64,000 nucleotides of DNA from Dimargaris cristalligena (Eukaryota > Kickxellomycota > Dimargaritomycetes > Dimargaritales > Dimargaritaceae): positions 62,001 to 126,000 of the forward strand of contig JANBQC010000014.1 of NCBI GenBank assembly GCA_027576995.1. Direction: 5' to 3'. The notes under the pieces are model-generated. The model searched no databases and was not told the DNA's origin. It saw only the letters and a list, made by a program, of their open reading frames with translations. Below, piece by piece: positions 1 through 11,600 of the stretch (the first letter of the stretch is position 1; each line of letters opens with the position of its first letter). Both the position numbers and the translations under genes were made by a program.

Positions 1-630
1 AATATAACCAAGATCGGGGGTGGTAAGTACTATTGAAGATGCCATTTTTAGAGATAATTGAAATTGGGGAGAACATCAATCATGCATCCTGGCATGACCA
101 TACATACACTGCCTCCTCCCCTTTCTATATAACCATGCATACACGAGTACCACCAGGTGTAGGAATCGAGGGAAACCAAGGCAATAGACGGAAGAGGGGA
201 CAATGGGCTAGTTATTGGGCATTCAAGGGTGGATACGGTATGGCTGGTGGGTCCCATCACTAGTCCCAGATCAACGTCGGGGTATTTATGGCACAGTAGT
301 GGATCTCACAGTATTTATATAAAGGCCCGTCACTAAAAGAGGTGCGGCTTCCCAAACGGGTGGGCTCAAAGTGGCCAAACACGCCAAGTATAAGTATCCC
401 TAGAGCAAGCGTGGAGAGGTATAGTAAGTCCCCAGCAAGCTAGAGAAGGGGGTCCTAGGCGAGAAGTAGGAAAGGCCAAAGTAGCGGGAAGGAGGTGTGC
501 TGATGTATATATATATAAGTACGTATATAATAGATAGGTAGGTTTATGGTGGGGGGAGGTATAACACGCCGCTAGTGTAAAGAGAAAAGGAACGGAGCCA
601 GGCTGGGAGGGAGAGATACGAGGAACTCTT
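1..630. other. Intergenic, downstream of calmodulin
   Basis: No gene is supported here. It is the 3' flank of calmodulin, purine-rich on the + strand, with a short (TA)n run near 506-517. The small overlapping open frames near 33-263 look like chance. Confidence 0.5.
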
Positions 631-1080
631 CTACATGGAGGTCATCATTTTGACGAATTCCTCATAGTTGATTTGACCGTCGCCATCCACGTCGGCCTCC
701 TTGATCATTTCGTCAACCTCACTCTCGGACAGCTTCTCGCCGAGACTGGTCATCACATGGCGCAGTTCCGCGGCGGAGATGAAGCCGTTGCCGTCCTTGT
801 CGAAGACCTTGAAGGCCTCCCGGATTTCTTCTTCGGAGTCGGTGTCCTTCATTTTGCGGGCCATCATGGTCAGGAATTCGGCAAAGTCAATGGTTCCGTT
901 GCCGTCGGCGTCCACTTCATTGACCATGTCCTGCAGTTCGGCCTCGGTGGGGTTCCGGCCCAGCGAGCGCATAACGGTGCCCAGCTCCTTGGTGGTGATG
1001 GTGCCATCGCCGTCCTTGTCAAATAGGGAGAAGGCTTCCTTGAACTCGTCAATCTGGGCTTCGGTCAGGTTATCGGCCAT
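631..1080 (-). CDS. CMD1: Calmodulin
   Basis: Encodes the small calcium sensor that binds Ca2+ and activates kinases, calcineurin and other targets in the cytosol. The single exon gives 149 residues, the usual family length. Four EF-hands are visible with canonical loops: [12 protein letters not shown] near residue 21, [12 protein letters not shown] near 57, [12 protein letters not shown] near 94 and [12 protein letters not shown] near 130. All loop ligand positions are intact, so all four hands should bind calcium, unlike yeast Cmd1, whose fourth does not. The start is the ATG before ADNLTEAQ. The frame stays open upstream to 1314, but that part is low complexity and is probably 5' UTR. Calmodulin genes of many filamentous fungi carry introns; this one has none. 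Confidence 0.97.
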   Translation of the reverse strand: MADNLTEAQIDEFKEAFSLFDKDGDGTITTKELGTVMRSLGRNPTEAELQDMVNEVDADGNGTIDFAEFLTMMARKMKDTDSEEEIREAFKVFDKDGNGFISAAELRHVMTSLGEKLSESEVDEMIKEADVDGDGQINYEEFVKMMTSM

Positions 1081-3060
1081 GGTGAGTGAGTGAGCGGCTG
1101 GAAGAAAGTAAGTGGAGTGGAGTGGAGTAAATAAGGAAAGGCGGTGGCTAGTAACTAAAAGATAATAATAAGAAATATAAGCTGAAGGGGAGGGGGAAAT
1201 GCGTAGCAGAGAGAGACAAGAAATAGACTGACGCTGGGGGGGGGAGGATGGTGGAGGAGGAGAGAGGAGGCGGTGAGAGGCGAGGGGAGGGGGAAGCCAG
1301 AGCATGCAACCCAACCGTTGTTGGAAGTGAAGTGGGTAGGTGGGAAGCTGGAAAGGGGGTCAGGTGAAGGGAAATGAACTAATTACCGTCCTATAGAGCC
1401 CCTCCTCCTGCCCTATACGGACAACTTCGAAACGGGCACCCCTGCTAAGGTCGCCAAGGTGGTACGAGCCTGCCTAATACACAACACAGCTAACAACCGC
1501 CCGTATCGGCTGGAACAGCCCACTGTGGAGTTACCCCAACCGTCGCCATAGAAGCAACGGCCAACCCTGACGGCGGTCGATACCCTGCGATGATACGAGA
1601 CTACCCATGCCAATCCGTCGCCAAAATGATATAATAATCATAATCCCTATCATCCCACCTTCTACCATATCTGCTCATTCTCAGCTACTATGGAACTTTC
1701 TTCAGCTGCAAGGATCACCCCTCACCCTGTTCTATAATGAAGACGCTCGTCATCTGCCGGATAATCACAACCATGTATCAGGCTGACTCCAGCAGGGTGC
1801 TGCTGGTATTACCCGCCCCGATTTTCTGTATAGCCCTGCGCCCACTCCAAACGGCCTCCAGCCAGACTGTGTGATATTCTGGTCCAGATCAAGCAGCACT
1901 GTATTCTTGTCCTCCGACCACGGGCAGGTCCATGTGTTCCCTCCTCCTCTTCCTCTTTAGTCCCCAGTGTTTGTTCACGCCCACCCGCTGCCTCCACCCC
2001 CTCCCCAATAGATCAACCACCCCGCCCTCCATCCCTTACCAGAAACCAGAAACAAGCGCCCAGGCCCACACCAGCACGTGTGGCCAGACAAGAAGATGTA
2101 TTTCCGTAAATTTATTAACAGGTTGGATATATAAAATAGTACATGGGCGAGGGAAATGGCAAAAAATCCCCACATGTTGGCAAGCGGTGGTTGGAAGGGC
2201 GGCGCAGGTCATTCATAATAAAGGAGAGTCACCGAAGGATCCCCGCACGCATATCCACCAGAGTGCAGGCTGCCTCATGCCACATGGGTGAAATAAAGAA
2301 AGAATGGGTGAGGAAGATAAAAGCAGGAAAGAATAGGAGAGGCGGTGTAAGTAGTAGAGGGGGTATAATATGCGGAGGGTAGTAATAAATTAACGCGAAG
2401 GGGTGGGGGGGGTAGGAGGAGGAGTTGGGGTACGAGAGAACGAGGGGCAATGCAGCTGAAATCAGTGCGGGTAGTGAATGCCTAGTTTAGACGAGCTGGT
2501 ACGAGGCAAATAGAAAGGTGTGTGTGTGTGTGTGTATGAGGATGTGGGATACAATGTCAGTATAATACTAAGATGGGGGATATAGCTACTAACTATGTGA
2601 AAAAATAGAGACGAAGTTGGGGAAAGCCGAACATAGCGGCATAGATGTACGCGAGTGGTCCGAAATCGTCAACCCCGAGTAATCGAGGGCGGATAAAAAT
2701 ATAGGTGGATCGGCGCGTACGAGGATTCCTTTAAAAAAACCGATACGGATACATAGGGGGAGGGGTGATTCTCTAGAGAGTAAGTGTGCCGAGGGTGGGA
2801 CACACCTTACAAAGAAGTTATTATATATAGATGACAGTAGAACAAGTGTGGTAAAAAAGTAAGGCTGAGAAGGTAGACGACACTGGACTACGTCCATGGG
2901 TGCTTGCGTGGGGTTTGTCCTAGGGGCCAACAACTGTGCGGCCCCTCCTCCCGATGATTTGAAACACCGGCTGCTTAATAAGCCCCGACATCTCTCCTCC
3001 TTGGAGGATGATCAAGCCGGGGGGTATACAGGTAAAAAAGGCCTAATGAGGAATCGTCGA
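1081..3060. other. Intergenic between calmodulin and Rab
   Basis: About 2 kb with no supported gene. The first 230 bases are probably calmodulin promoter and 5' UTR. A (GT)n microsatellite lies at about 2519-2535. The remaining short open frames have no protein-like features. Confidence 0.5.
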
Positions 3061-5151
3061 CTAGCCGGTACAGCAGGCGCGGTTATTCATTTGGGTCTTA
3101 TCGTGGTCGGCGTCTAATTGCACGGTGCCATTGGGGTTATTGCGCTTCCTCCTTTCGATTTCCTGGGCCTTTTCCAAGATTTTACGGGTCACATGGGTAA
3201 ACATCTCGTCCACATCTGTCAGGAAAGTGAATAATAATTGTAATAATAAGGTATTCAATAAGAATCAGGCGATGCCGCGGAGGGGGGGTTAATGGAATTA
3301 TTCGATCATGTGAAAAGGGAGGGCCTTCAATTTAGCCCTAAACAACTAAACTCGCCCTTGCCCTAACCACAACCCTAAACCACCCCCGCATGGGACTCTC
3401 ATTACCATTATCATCACCATCACCAAGCAACCTACCTTCGTCATCCTTGGCCGAGACCTCGTAAAGCATATGATCGACGCCCAGCTGTTTCTTGCCATAC
3501 GCATCAGCATCTTCCGCGTATACTTCGCGAAGGTGATCCAAATCCCGCTTGTTCCCCACGATTTGCAATACTGTTGAATCCAGGGAAATATGGGTATCCA
3601 TAAACAATTGCTCAACGGAATTAGTCATCCGGGTGTGGGTGTCATGGATAATCCCCTAAGATTTAATAGAAATGAGGTGAATCGGGTTAGGCCTCTTCGT
3701 CAACCAAGTATCTGGATTGTAAGGTAACTTACCTATATCGTCTGATGTGGTCCGCCGTAGTTCTAGAGTAGGGGTATAATGGTAGCATAACCACCAAAAA
3801 ATACAGGGTAAAAATACATTAGACAATTGCAGCCAGTGTCAAAAATGAGGGATGTCGTGATATTGGCCCAGTATAGGGAGATTCCGTCAAATTTTGAATT
3901 GAATACCCCGCCCTACCTTTAATCCACGAGTCAATTTCGGCGAAGGACTTGCTTGAAGTAATATCGTAGACTAGAATGGCCGCGGTGGCCTATATTAGGG
4001 GGAATTCATAAAGCCGGGTAATGTAATTTAGATTCGGGATTAGTATATAGGCCATTTCCATCATAACAAAACGAACCGGATCGAAGAAGGGCACTGCCAA
4101 CATCAATAATGCAGTCGGTATATCCACTTACGCCTCGGTAGTACATGGGAGCCTGTGGCATTGGGTAGATAGGACCGACCACGAGGGCACATTAGGGGGA
4201 AGCGGCAAATGTCGAATTAAGGGGGAATGGGAAAAATGGTCAGGGGATGCAAAAAAAAGGCGGATTAGAAGAGGATATTCAAGTCAGCAAGGAAGGGGAG
4301 ATCCGGTAGAATGCAAACAATGGGTCAATATTTCGGGGCAGGGTAATTTCAAAGAGACCACGCGGCAGAACGGTACCCTCTCTTGGTAGACATCGATCCA
4401 TTCAATGGTTATTCGTGCACTTACCATGGGGCGGAAGCGGTCTTGGCCAGCGGTATCCCAAATCTGCAGGCGGATTTTGTAACCATCAACGACACTAAAA
4501 ATAGGATATATATATAAAGCCACCATCCATTTGGTGTAGATATTCGTGGGTTAGGAATGCGCGTGATATGAGAATATCAAATGACCCTGACATGTACAGG
4601 CGTGTATCGATAGCAGAGGAGGGAGATCATGATAGGCGTCATTAGAAGCGGGGGAACTTACAGTTTAGTAGCCATAAAGGATGCACCAATGGTGGATGGG
4701 CAATTGGGCGAAAACGTCTTTTGCACGTAACGAATGACCAGCGAGGTCTTACCGACGCCTAAAGTAGAAGTAGGAATATGGCCGTATCAATAGATAGTGG
4801 AGGTAATATTGTTTAGTAGTCCGCTCGGGAGGGAATGGACTGGGCAGAGGGCTATGCCTCCGACAGGTTAGGTGGGAGGAGTAGAGGGAGGGCGTATATA
4901 TATATATATATATATGTGTGTATTTGGGAGAGATACACCACGTTAAGGGTAGGAGGGGATCTGTCCTACGTCAGCGTGGATCCACCGAGTGATACAAGTG
5001 GAAGAGGGGCAATAAGCTTACGCCCGCCTGGTCGGAGTCGGGCCCATGTTAATGAGATGCTTATTACACACCGCCCAGCCTAAGCGAAAAGGGCACACTT
5101 ACTTTGGCTGCCGAGGATAACCACCTTGGCCTCCAGGAAATGGGCCGGCAT
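3061..5151 (-). CDS. Rab-family small GTPase (Rab5/21/22-like), eight exons
   Basis: Exons on the minus strand are 5103-5151, 4662-4758, 4425-4494, 4132-4152, 3917-3989, 3733-3762, 3436-3570 and 3061-3215. Together they give 209 residues, and every junction keeps frame. G-motifs are complete: GSQSVGKTS (residues 14-22), STIGASFM for the switch I threonine, WDTAGQ (61-66, catalytic Gln present), GNKRDL (119-124) and VSAK. The C-terminus ends RACCTG, a CCxx geranylgeranylation signal. STIGASFM and APMYYRGATAAILVYDIT resemble the Rab5/21/22 group, which works on early endosomes; assignment within that group is inference. Exons 4 (21 nt) and 6 (30 nt) are microexons. The start is the only ATG just ahead of the first beta strand (AKVVILG). 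Confidence 0.93.
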
Positions 5152-5873
5152 GATGGGCGGAGGAGGACGGGGTTGGGGAGGTCGGTAGGGGAAAACGAAC
5201 GGTTCCAGAGAACAACAGATGGGGCAGCGGAGTTGGTGGGGCCGATGAGGAAAGCCAAGGAACAAGCGGCGGAGGTTAAGTAGGAGGGGAGGAAGAAGTG
5301 TGGTAGAAGTGAGTGTGAAAGGGTAGAGAAGGAGACAGACACAGAGGCAGAGGAAGAAAGAGAGAAAGGAAAAGAGAGGTGGGGCAGCGGCAGAGAGGGA
5401 GAAAGAGAGAGAGTAGAGGAAGTGGGAGGGCCGGGCGCGGATAATAATAGTAAGGGGAAGAGGTAAGGAGAGGAGAAAGAAGAGAAGGGTAGAGTAGTAA
5501 GTATATAGTAGAGTAGGGTGGCCTATGAGCCAGCTGAATAAGCCACGGGGACGTCGAACGAACTCAGCCCAACGAAGTCAAGTCGAGGATAATAGAATGG
5601 AGTGCTTTAGTAACAACGATATATCCAGAGAAGCGAAGCTAACAATCAATAACAACAACTCCCAAATATTAATTGCTATAACGGATTGCCGGCGGATACT
5701 ATTACTCCTCCTAGTATAATATCTCGCGCGGCCTATTCCTCCTGCCTTCATCGTTCGCTATTGTATTGTGTTGTGGTGGTGTTGACCACCAAAAAAAGAG
5801 GAGTTGGCTAGTCTGTACCACCTCGCAAGTCATGCTGGAAGCCGTGAGAAGGACGCTCTATCGAACCAGTTGG

Positions 5874-5926
5874 TCGGGGATATATGACCCTTGATATCGA
5901 ACCCATCGGGATGCATATATCCCCGA
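5874..5926. repeat. 13-bp perfect inverted repeat (hairpin)
   Basis: TCGGGGATATATG at 5874-5886 is the exact reverse complement of CATATATCCCCGA at 5914-5926, with a 27-base loop. It could form a stem-loop or be a dyad protein-binding site. The function is unknown. Confidence 0.6.
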
Positions 5927-6125
5927 TGAAGAAAGGTGAGAGAAAGAGACGGTCCCAAATTAACCGTGGCTAAACTATTCTTTCCATTGAGTGTTCCGGC
6001 ATAATAATACCCTCAAAGTAGTAGTAGTGTGGTGAATAAAGCAGAGCAGCATATACTCCCCTCCCTCTTCTAGGGCTTACACTTGTTATTAAGCCTTACT
6101 AGTTCTAGCCTCAATAAACCTCTTT

Positions 6126-6177
6126 CCTACTCCTACTCCTACTCCTACTCCTACTCCTGCTCCTATTCCTATTCCTA
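6126..6177. repeat. Hexamer tandem repeat (TCCTAC/TCCTAT)n
   Basis: About eight imperfect copies of a six-base pyrimidine-rich unit lie about 190 bases before the Did2 start, in the probable promoter or 5' UTR. Confidence 0.7.
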
Positions 6178-6366
6178 ACCCTCATTTCCTATGGTCATCG
6201 TGTCCACCTACCTCTACTCGTAAAAACCCACGGACCTTCCTCTAGTTCCTGGCCTTTTCTAGCGCAATTCATTCTATTTCCCTTGCTCACCCTCTCTTAC
6301 TCGCTCACCTTGTTCATACCCTTTACCACTTCATTCCGCACCCACCCATATATAATATTTATAAAC

Positions 6367-6957
6367 ATGGACAAAAGCCTCTTCCAGCTCAAATTCACCG
6401 CCAAGTCCCTCCAACGGCAAGCCAAGCAATGCACCCGCGATGAGGCCCGGGAGAAAACCAAAGTGAAACAGGCCATCAAAATGGGCAACACCGAAGGGGC
6501 TCGCATCCACGCCGAAAATGCCATCCGCAAGAAGAACGAGGCCCTCAACCTGCTGCGCCTCAGTTCGCGCATCGATGGGGTGGCCAGTCGGGTCCAAACC
6601 GCCGTGACCATGCGCCAGGTCACCGGTTCCATGACCGCCGTGGTCGGGTCCATGGAAAAGGCTCTGAATGCCATGAACCTGGAGAAAATATCCCTCACCA
6701 TGGATAAATTCGAAACCCAATTCGAGAACCTCGACCTCCAGGCCCAGTACATGGAAGGCACCATGAGTGGTACCACCACGTTGACCACCCCCCAGGCCGA
6801 CGTCGATCAGCTGATGCAGCAGGTCGCCGAGGAACACGGTCTTGAACTCAACCATCAGTTGGGCGTGCCTACCAATGCCCTGCCCGAATCCCCCATCGCC
6901 GACCCTGTTCCTAAAGACGACCTTACCGAACGTCTGGCTCGGCTTCGGAATATGTAG
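6367..6957 (+). CDS. DID2: ESCRT-III associated protein Did2/CHMP1
   Basis: A single exon of 196 residues, the normal CHMP1 length. Did2/CHMP1 (Vps46) is a late-acting ESCRT-III family protein. It recruits the Vps4 ATPase through Vta1/Ist1 and helps disassemble ESCRT-III filaments on multivesicular endosomes. The N-terminus MDKSLFQLKFTAKSLQRQ is the basic alpha-1 typical of CHMP1. A helical core follows (AIKMGNTEGARIHAENAIRK, SRIDGVASRVQTAV). The C-terminal LTERLARLRNM is a MIT-interacting motif (MIM1) for Vps4. The ATG at 6367 begins the conserved helix; the frame is open farther upstream (ATG at 6283), but that part shows no similarity to the family. Confidence 0.95.
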   Translation: MDKSLFQLKFTAKSLQRQAKQCTRDEAREKTKVKQAIKMGNTEGARIHAENAIRKKNEALNLLRLSSRIDGVASRVQTAVTMRQVTGSMTAVVGSMEKALNAMNLEKISLTMDKFETQFENLDLQAQYMEGTMSGTTTLTTPQADVDQLMQQVAEEHGLELNHQLGVPTNALPESPIADPVPKDDLTERLARLRNM

Positions 6958-7543
6958 TCGTCTTGCTCTCCCTGCACTCTCTCCCCCTCCCCTTACACCG
7001 GGCCCCTCCTCTCTTGTTGACAGCTACCTTATCTATCTATACCCAGCATGTCGCCCCTACTTGCCTAAGTTCGGTGCTGCTCGGGTATCTACCGACGATC
7101 GAGCCCTCCCCTGTACGCCTCTCCTCCTATTCTCGTTGTTTCCCGTTTATTGTACCATTCTCTGTTCGCCATACTTCCCTGATTTATTCCTACTTTATCC
7201 ATCTGTTTGGTTTGCTATGCCCTTCCTTGTGGGCCAAGAAGTACGATACCTACCTAATTTCAGTAAATGTGTCTGTATCGCCTCGAGTTACACCTTTGCC
7301 GTACATTGAATGATCATGGTGTATCTACGGGTACATTTATTAATTTACTTTTTATTTAGTTTTCAAAAAAGAGTTACCTCGTATTTAGAGGGGGGGTTCT
7401 TTTCCGTTGAAGCTACCGTATAGTTGGGCCATCATCGCTGAGGCTCATGTTATTGACCAATACACCCATAAATTAGGAGGAGGAAGAACACACCACCAAT
7501 GCCAAGAGTTTACCCTCTCTTTCTCAGTAGCCCTGCTCCACAA

Positions 7544-7551
7544 TATATAAG
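7544..7551 (+). promoter_or_regulatory. TATA box ahead of candidate ncRNA
   Basis: TATATAAG lies about 20-30 bases before the structured GC-rich segment. That spacing fits a TATA-driven Pol III or Pol II RNA promoter. Function is inferred from position only. Confidence 0.25.
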
Positions 7552-7570
7552 CCTTGGCAACACCATCATG

Positions 7571-7730
7571 GCTGATGCCAAGCGGGTTTTGTGAGCCGAG
7601 CAGAGGAGTGCAGCTGCAGTCTCCAATCCGCGTGACCGAGTCTGGGCCAGAGGCAGGGCTGACCGGCCCTGGCATGTCAGCAAGGCCCCAGAACCCCGCT
7701 TGTTCCATCACACAGTGGGGCTGACCTTTT
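7571..7730 (+). ncRNA. Candidate structured ncRNA, Pol III-like layout
   Basis: This segment is clearly GC-richer than its surroundings and has no convincing protein on either strand. It has a TATA box upstream and ends CTGACCTTTT, a Pol III-type T run at 7727-7730. Pairings are visible: a perfect hairpin CAGGGC(7654-7659)/GCCCTG(7666-7671); GCTGATGCC (7571-7579) with GGCATGTCAGC (7671-7681) and a two-base bulge; and AAGCGGG (7580-7586) with CCCGCTT (7695-7701). The last two cross, so they would form a pseudoknot or be alternatives. I could not match it to U5, U6, SRP, RNase P or MRP RNA. The antisense 96-codon frame at 7445-7735 is the alternative reading. Confidence 0.25.
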
Positions 7731-8615
7731 ACCAAGTTGGTGAGCCACCCTCAATAAAATAATAGGCCTTCTCTCGACCACGTAGGCCCGAGCTGTCCCC
7801 TCTTGGCCTGAGCGACGGTGCTAAAGAGGGAGATTGATGGAATGCCGGGTGATTGCCTTCTATTTACCATATAAAAAGCCAAGGGATACTATATAATTCA
7901 AGGGAAATTCTACCTCCTAGAGAAGGCAGAGGTATGTGAGGTATTTCTTCAGCCATCTCCCTCCACTTAGCCACTATTACTACACAACCCGTTTTGCTTG
8001 GCCTCTTCCACCCACACTCCGTGGCGGCGAAATAATGTCTCACTTGGGGAAATAGTGGTGGTTGCCCACCAAATGATGGATGATGGGACCCCGCGCCCGA
8101 GGGACGTCACTGGCTGTGTGAAAGAGAGAGAGAGAGAATACCACTCAGCCGCTCATATAGCCTCCCTTCCGTTATTTTCCTTTACTCCCTCAGCCTTCCC
8201 TTCTTATACGCAATCTATCTAAACAGCCCTTTCCCTTATCAGCCTGACTCATATATACTTTTATTGACCTTTGGGTTCTCCTCCTCCTCCATCATTCCCT
8301 CAGCCCCAGCGGTGGTCTGTTCGTCAGTCGTTTTCCTTACCGGCTAAAAGTAAAAGGTCAGTTTTGCCCTAGTACCTACCACACCTTCCATGTAACCCTC
8401 TCACTCGCTAGCCTCTTCTTTGAACTCCCTTCGCATTCCCTAGAAGGATCATCTGGTTGTAGTCCCAACTACTCACTCATCCCGATCCTCTTCTAATATA
8501 ACCTGTGCTTTTTCCCCACTACCGCTTGCCTTTCGTCTTTGTCCCCCCCCCAACGCGTTCGGCCGGCCTCCCAACCCACAGAGCTACCCCAAGTTCTCGC
8601 CTTATCCCCACCGCA

Positions 8616-11600
8616 ATGCCCTCGGCAACTTTACCGAGTCCCGAGGACAAGGCGACCATCAAGCGGGCGCTGCCGTCCAATCAGAATGTAAGAATACCCT
8701 CTCTATTAGGCTATTTATTATTCAAGGAGTACACCCAACTGGCCGAACCTCCTTGGCTCAACTAAGTAAACCATACCTATGTTCTAGGGTGTAAATCCAC
8801 AACACTAGCCTCGACGACCCCTTGGGTCGCTTTGGCATTGCTCGCCGACTCAGCAGCCGTACGGCATATATCCGCCGTGGAATGGGCACTTGCGCATACA
8901 CCGCCCCCTCAGTAGCTTATTGAGGGGGAGGGAGGATATTCACCTATCCAATCTACGTTATTATTAACCCCCCCTAATCACTGCGGCCCTATTGTCTTGG
9001 CCTTTTGCCACCCCCTCCACTCTTCCGATTTTCTAGAAAATTCTGACGGCGACGGTAGCCCGCCTCTTCGCCGCCCGTCCCAACAGTCCCAACTGGGAGT
9101 ACACCCATATTATGGGTGCCATTACATTTGTGCGCGACTACTCTCTCAACAGCACCTACTTTCTGCGGATGGTCGACCTCATGTCCAACCGAGGTGTGAT
9201 CTGGGAGCAGGAGCTGTACGACGGGTTTGACTACACCATGCGACAGCCGTTCTTCTACACATTTACGGGCGACGTAAGTGACTTAACAATACCACTTAAT
9301 GGCGATAGGTCATTCCTATCAGATACACGATACTTCCCTGGACCTTATGCATAGCGGTTTAGCCAATGTCCACACCCATTCAGATACCATATAACTCTAA
9401 CCCATTTACTATTTCCCCCCTCCTACAACTAATCCTACTTGCATCCAAACCACCAGGAATACATTTTCGGCCTGGATTTCGTTGATGACGAGGAAGCCAA
9501 GACGTTTTTCAAGAAACTCAAGAACCGGGATAGCTCCAAGGGTGGCAAGGCCCCCTCCGCCCCTGCCCAGGCCCAAGCCCCGGAATCAACCGGGTCCTAC
9601 TTATCGAGCTTCTTCGGATCCCCGCGCACTAGCAGTACTCGCCGTCGAAACAAGATCGATAAGTCCCAGATTAGTGCGCCTTCGGACTTTAAACATGTCG
9701 GCCACGTCGGCTGGGATCCGGATAAGGGCTATGATATGGTCAATGTTGATAATCCCCAGTGGAAGCAACTGGTCGATCAGTTGGCCAAGTATGGCATCAC
9801 TAAAGAGCAGCTCCATGACAAGGAAACCGCCCAAATTGTTATGGGTTTCGTTGAGAAACACGGCGGGGTGGAACATGTGGTGGAGTCGTCCAAAACCGTC
9901 AAAAACAAGCCGGCCCCGGCCCCGCGGACTTCGGTTTCTGGTCCACCAAATGCGGCTCCCCCGCCGCCACCACCAAGTGCTCCACCGATGGCCCCACCAC
10001 CTCCTCCTCCTCCACCGCCGGCAAGTGCACCGGCCTCTGCGCGACCCCCGCCGCCTCCGCCCGCGGCCCGCAGCGAATCCCCGTCGGTCGGAAATCGGGC
10101 CGCGGGTGGTCGACGTGCCCCCCCTCCCCCTCCGTCTCGTGCCAATAAACCGAAACCCCCGCCTCCGGGCTCCAAGCCGCAAATTAACTTCGGTAACCGT
10201 TCGTCTCTCACCTCACCCCCTAAGTCTTTACCCCCGCGGGCCCCATCGACTCAACTACCGCCTCCACCGCCTCCGAACTTCAAGGCACCTTCTCCACCAG
10301 CTTCGGCCCCCGCTCCTCCACCACCCCCGCCACCCCCACCGCCGCCTCCACCCCCACCCCCACCAGCCCCTCCTTCCGCTCCGGCTTTAATGTCCAACGG
10401 AATGGCAGGGCCAGGGCCTATAGCCAATCAGACCAATCCGTTCCACGCCCGATCCACCCCGCCGACTGGTCCTGTACCCAACGCCGGTCCTCCGCCGATG
10501 CCACCTCGGCAAACCTCCAACGGATTTCCTCCTATGCCACCCCGGCAGCAACCCCCTCCACCCTGTGTCGGGCCTCCTCCCCCACCTCAGCCCCCTCGGA
10601 GTATGCCTCCTTCCCTGCCTTCAAGGGATTTTGCTCAGGCTGCTCCCCCTCCGATGATGCCCCCTATGGCTGCTCCGCCCCCACCGCCCATGTCCTACAG
10701 CCAAAGCCAGGTTCAGGCCAGTGCCCCACCACTACCCCCCATGCCATCTGGACCTCCTCCTCCACCGCCATCAGCTCCTCCGATGCCATCCACTGGGGCT
10801 CCCCCGCCGCGATCGGACGAGCCGCCCCCCCGCGCCCCCCGGCCCCACAACAACACACACGCCAAAGAAGGCGACCACCCCCCCCAANNNNNNNNNNGCC
10901 GTTGCCCCCCCGGCCCCAACCCCCGCCCCCCGGGGGCGGGCCCCCTCCCCCCCCACCACCACCGCCGCCACCACCACCACCGATGCCCCAAACGCAAGGA
11001 CCACCACCAGCAACAGCAGCTCCTCCAATGCCACCCACTGGGGCTCCCCTTCCGCCCCCAGCCCCCCCTGGCCCCCCTGCAAGTTTGCCCGAGCTCCCCG
11101 CTGGTGTCGAGACGGAAGGCCGATCGGCGCTTCTGGCGAGTATCGCCAACTTCAGCAAAAACAACCTCCGCAAGGTAAGTTTGTATTCTCTCTCACACAT
11201 CCATTCCCCATTTTCGAGGAAACTGGGTTTGTTTGTTAGGAACGCACTCTTTCTCTAGTCTAGTCAACATAGAATGGCATTATCATTTCCTTACACTCGT
11301 TTTTTCGCTATATTTTGATTACTTGTCCTATCCCACCAATTAGGCCGAGTCCTCGCCCACCCAAACCGGAACCGAGCCTGCTTCTCCCACTCCTGGCGCA
11401 GCCAGTGGCGACAATTTGGCCAATGCCTTGGCTAATATCCTCAAGAAACAGAAGGAAGCCACCTTGGGCAATTCAGGTAAGCCTACCTCGAATATAACAT
11501 TTCAGGTTTACCGACTCATGTCAATCAACCCCTCCGTATACCACAGAGTAACCCCATATAACTGTCTAATCAAACCACTTCTATTGACTATATTGACTCT

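Larger units (their letters stand above)
5152..6366. other. Intergenic between Rab and Did2 (divergent promoters)
   Basis: This spacer separates two divergent genes. It is purine-rich on the + strand next to the Rab start and pyrimidine-rich next to the Did2 start. It holds a 13-bp inverted repeat and a hexamer repeat, listed separately. No gene is supported; the open frame at 5525-5719 has no recognisable features. Confidence 0.5.
6958..8615. other. Intergenic between Did2 and WASP
   Basis: The Did2 3' UTR is followed by a GC-richer island at about 7560-7740, listed as a candidate ncRNA. A pyrimidine-rich stretch then leads into the WASP start. The open frames at 6842-7313 are pyrimidine-strand artefacts. 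No protein gene is supported. Confidence 0.5.

Noticed and set aside
5888..5906. Sequence resembling a tRNA B box on the minus strand
   Set aside because: No A box or cloverleaf could be formed around it.
6297..6855. Long antisense frames over Did2
   Set aside because: Shadows of the Did2/CHMP1 coding sequence, which matches its family along its whole length.
7721..7736. CCTTTTACC resembling U5 snRNA loop I
   Set aside because: The flanks do not pair to make the U5 stem, and no Sm site follows.
9482..11239. Other long frames over WASP exon 3, rich in His, Arg or Gly
   Set aside because: Out-of-frame readings of CCN proline repeats; only the proline frame joins WH1, CRIB and WH2.
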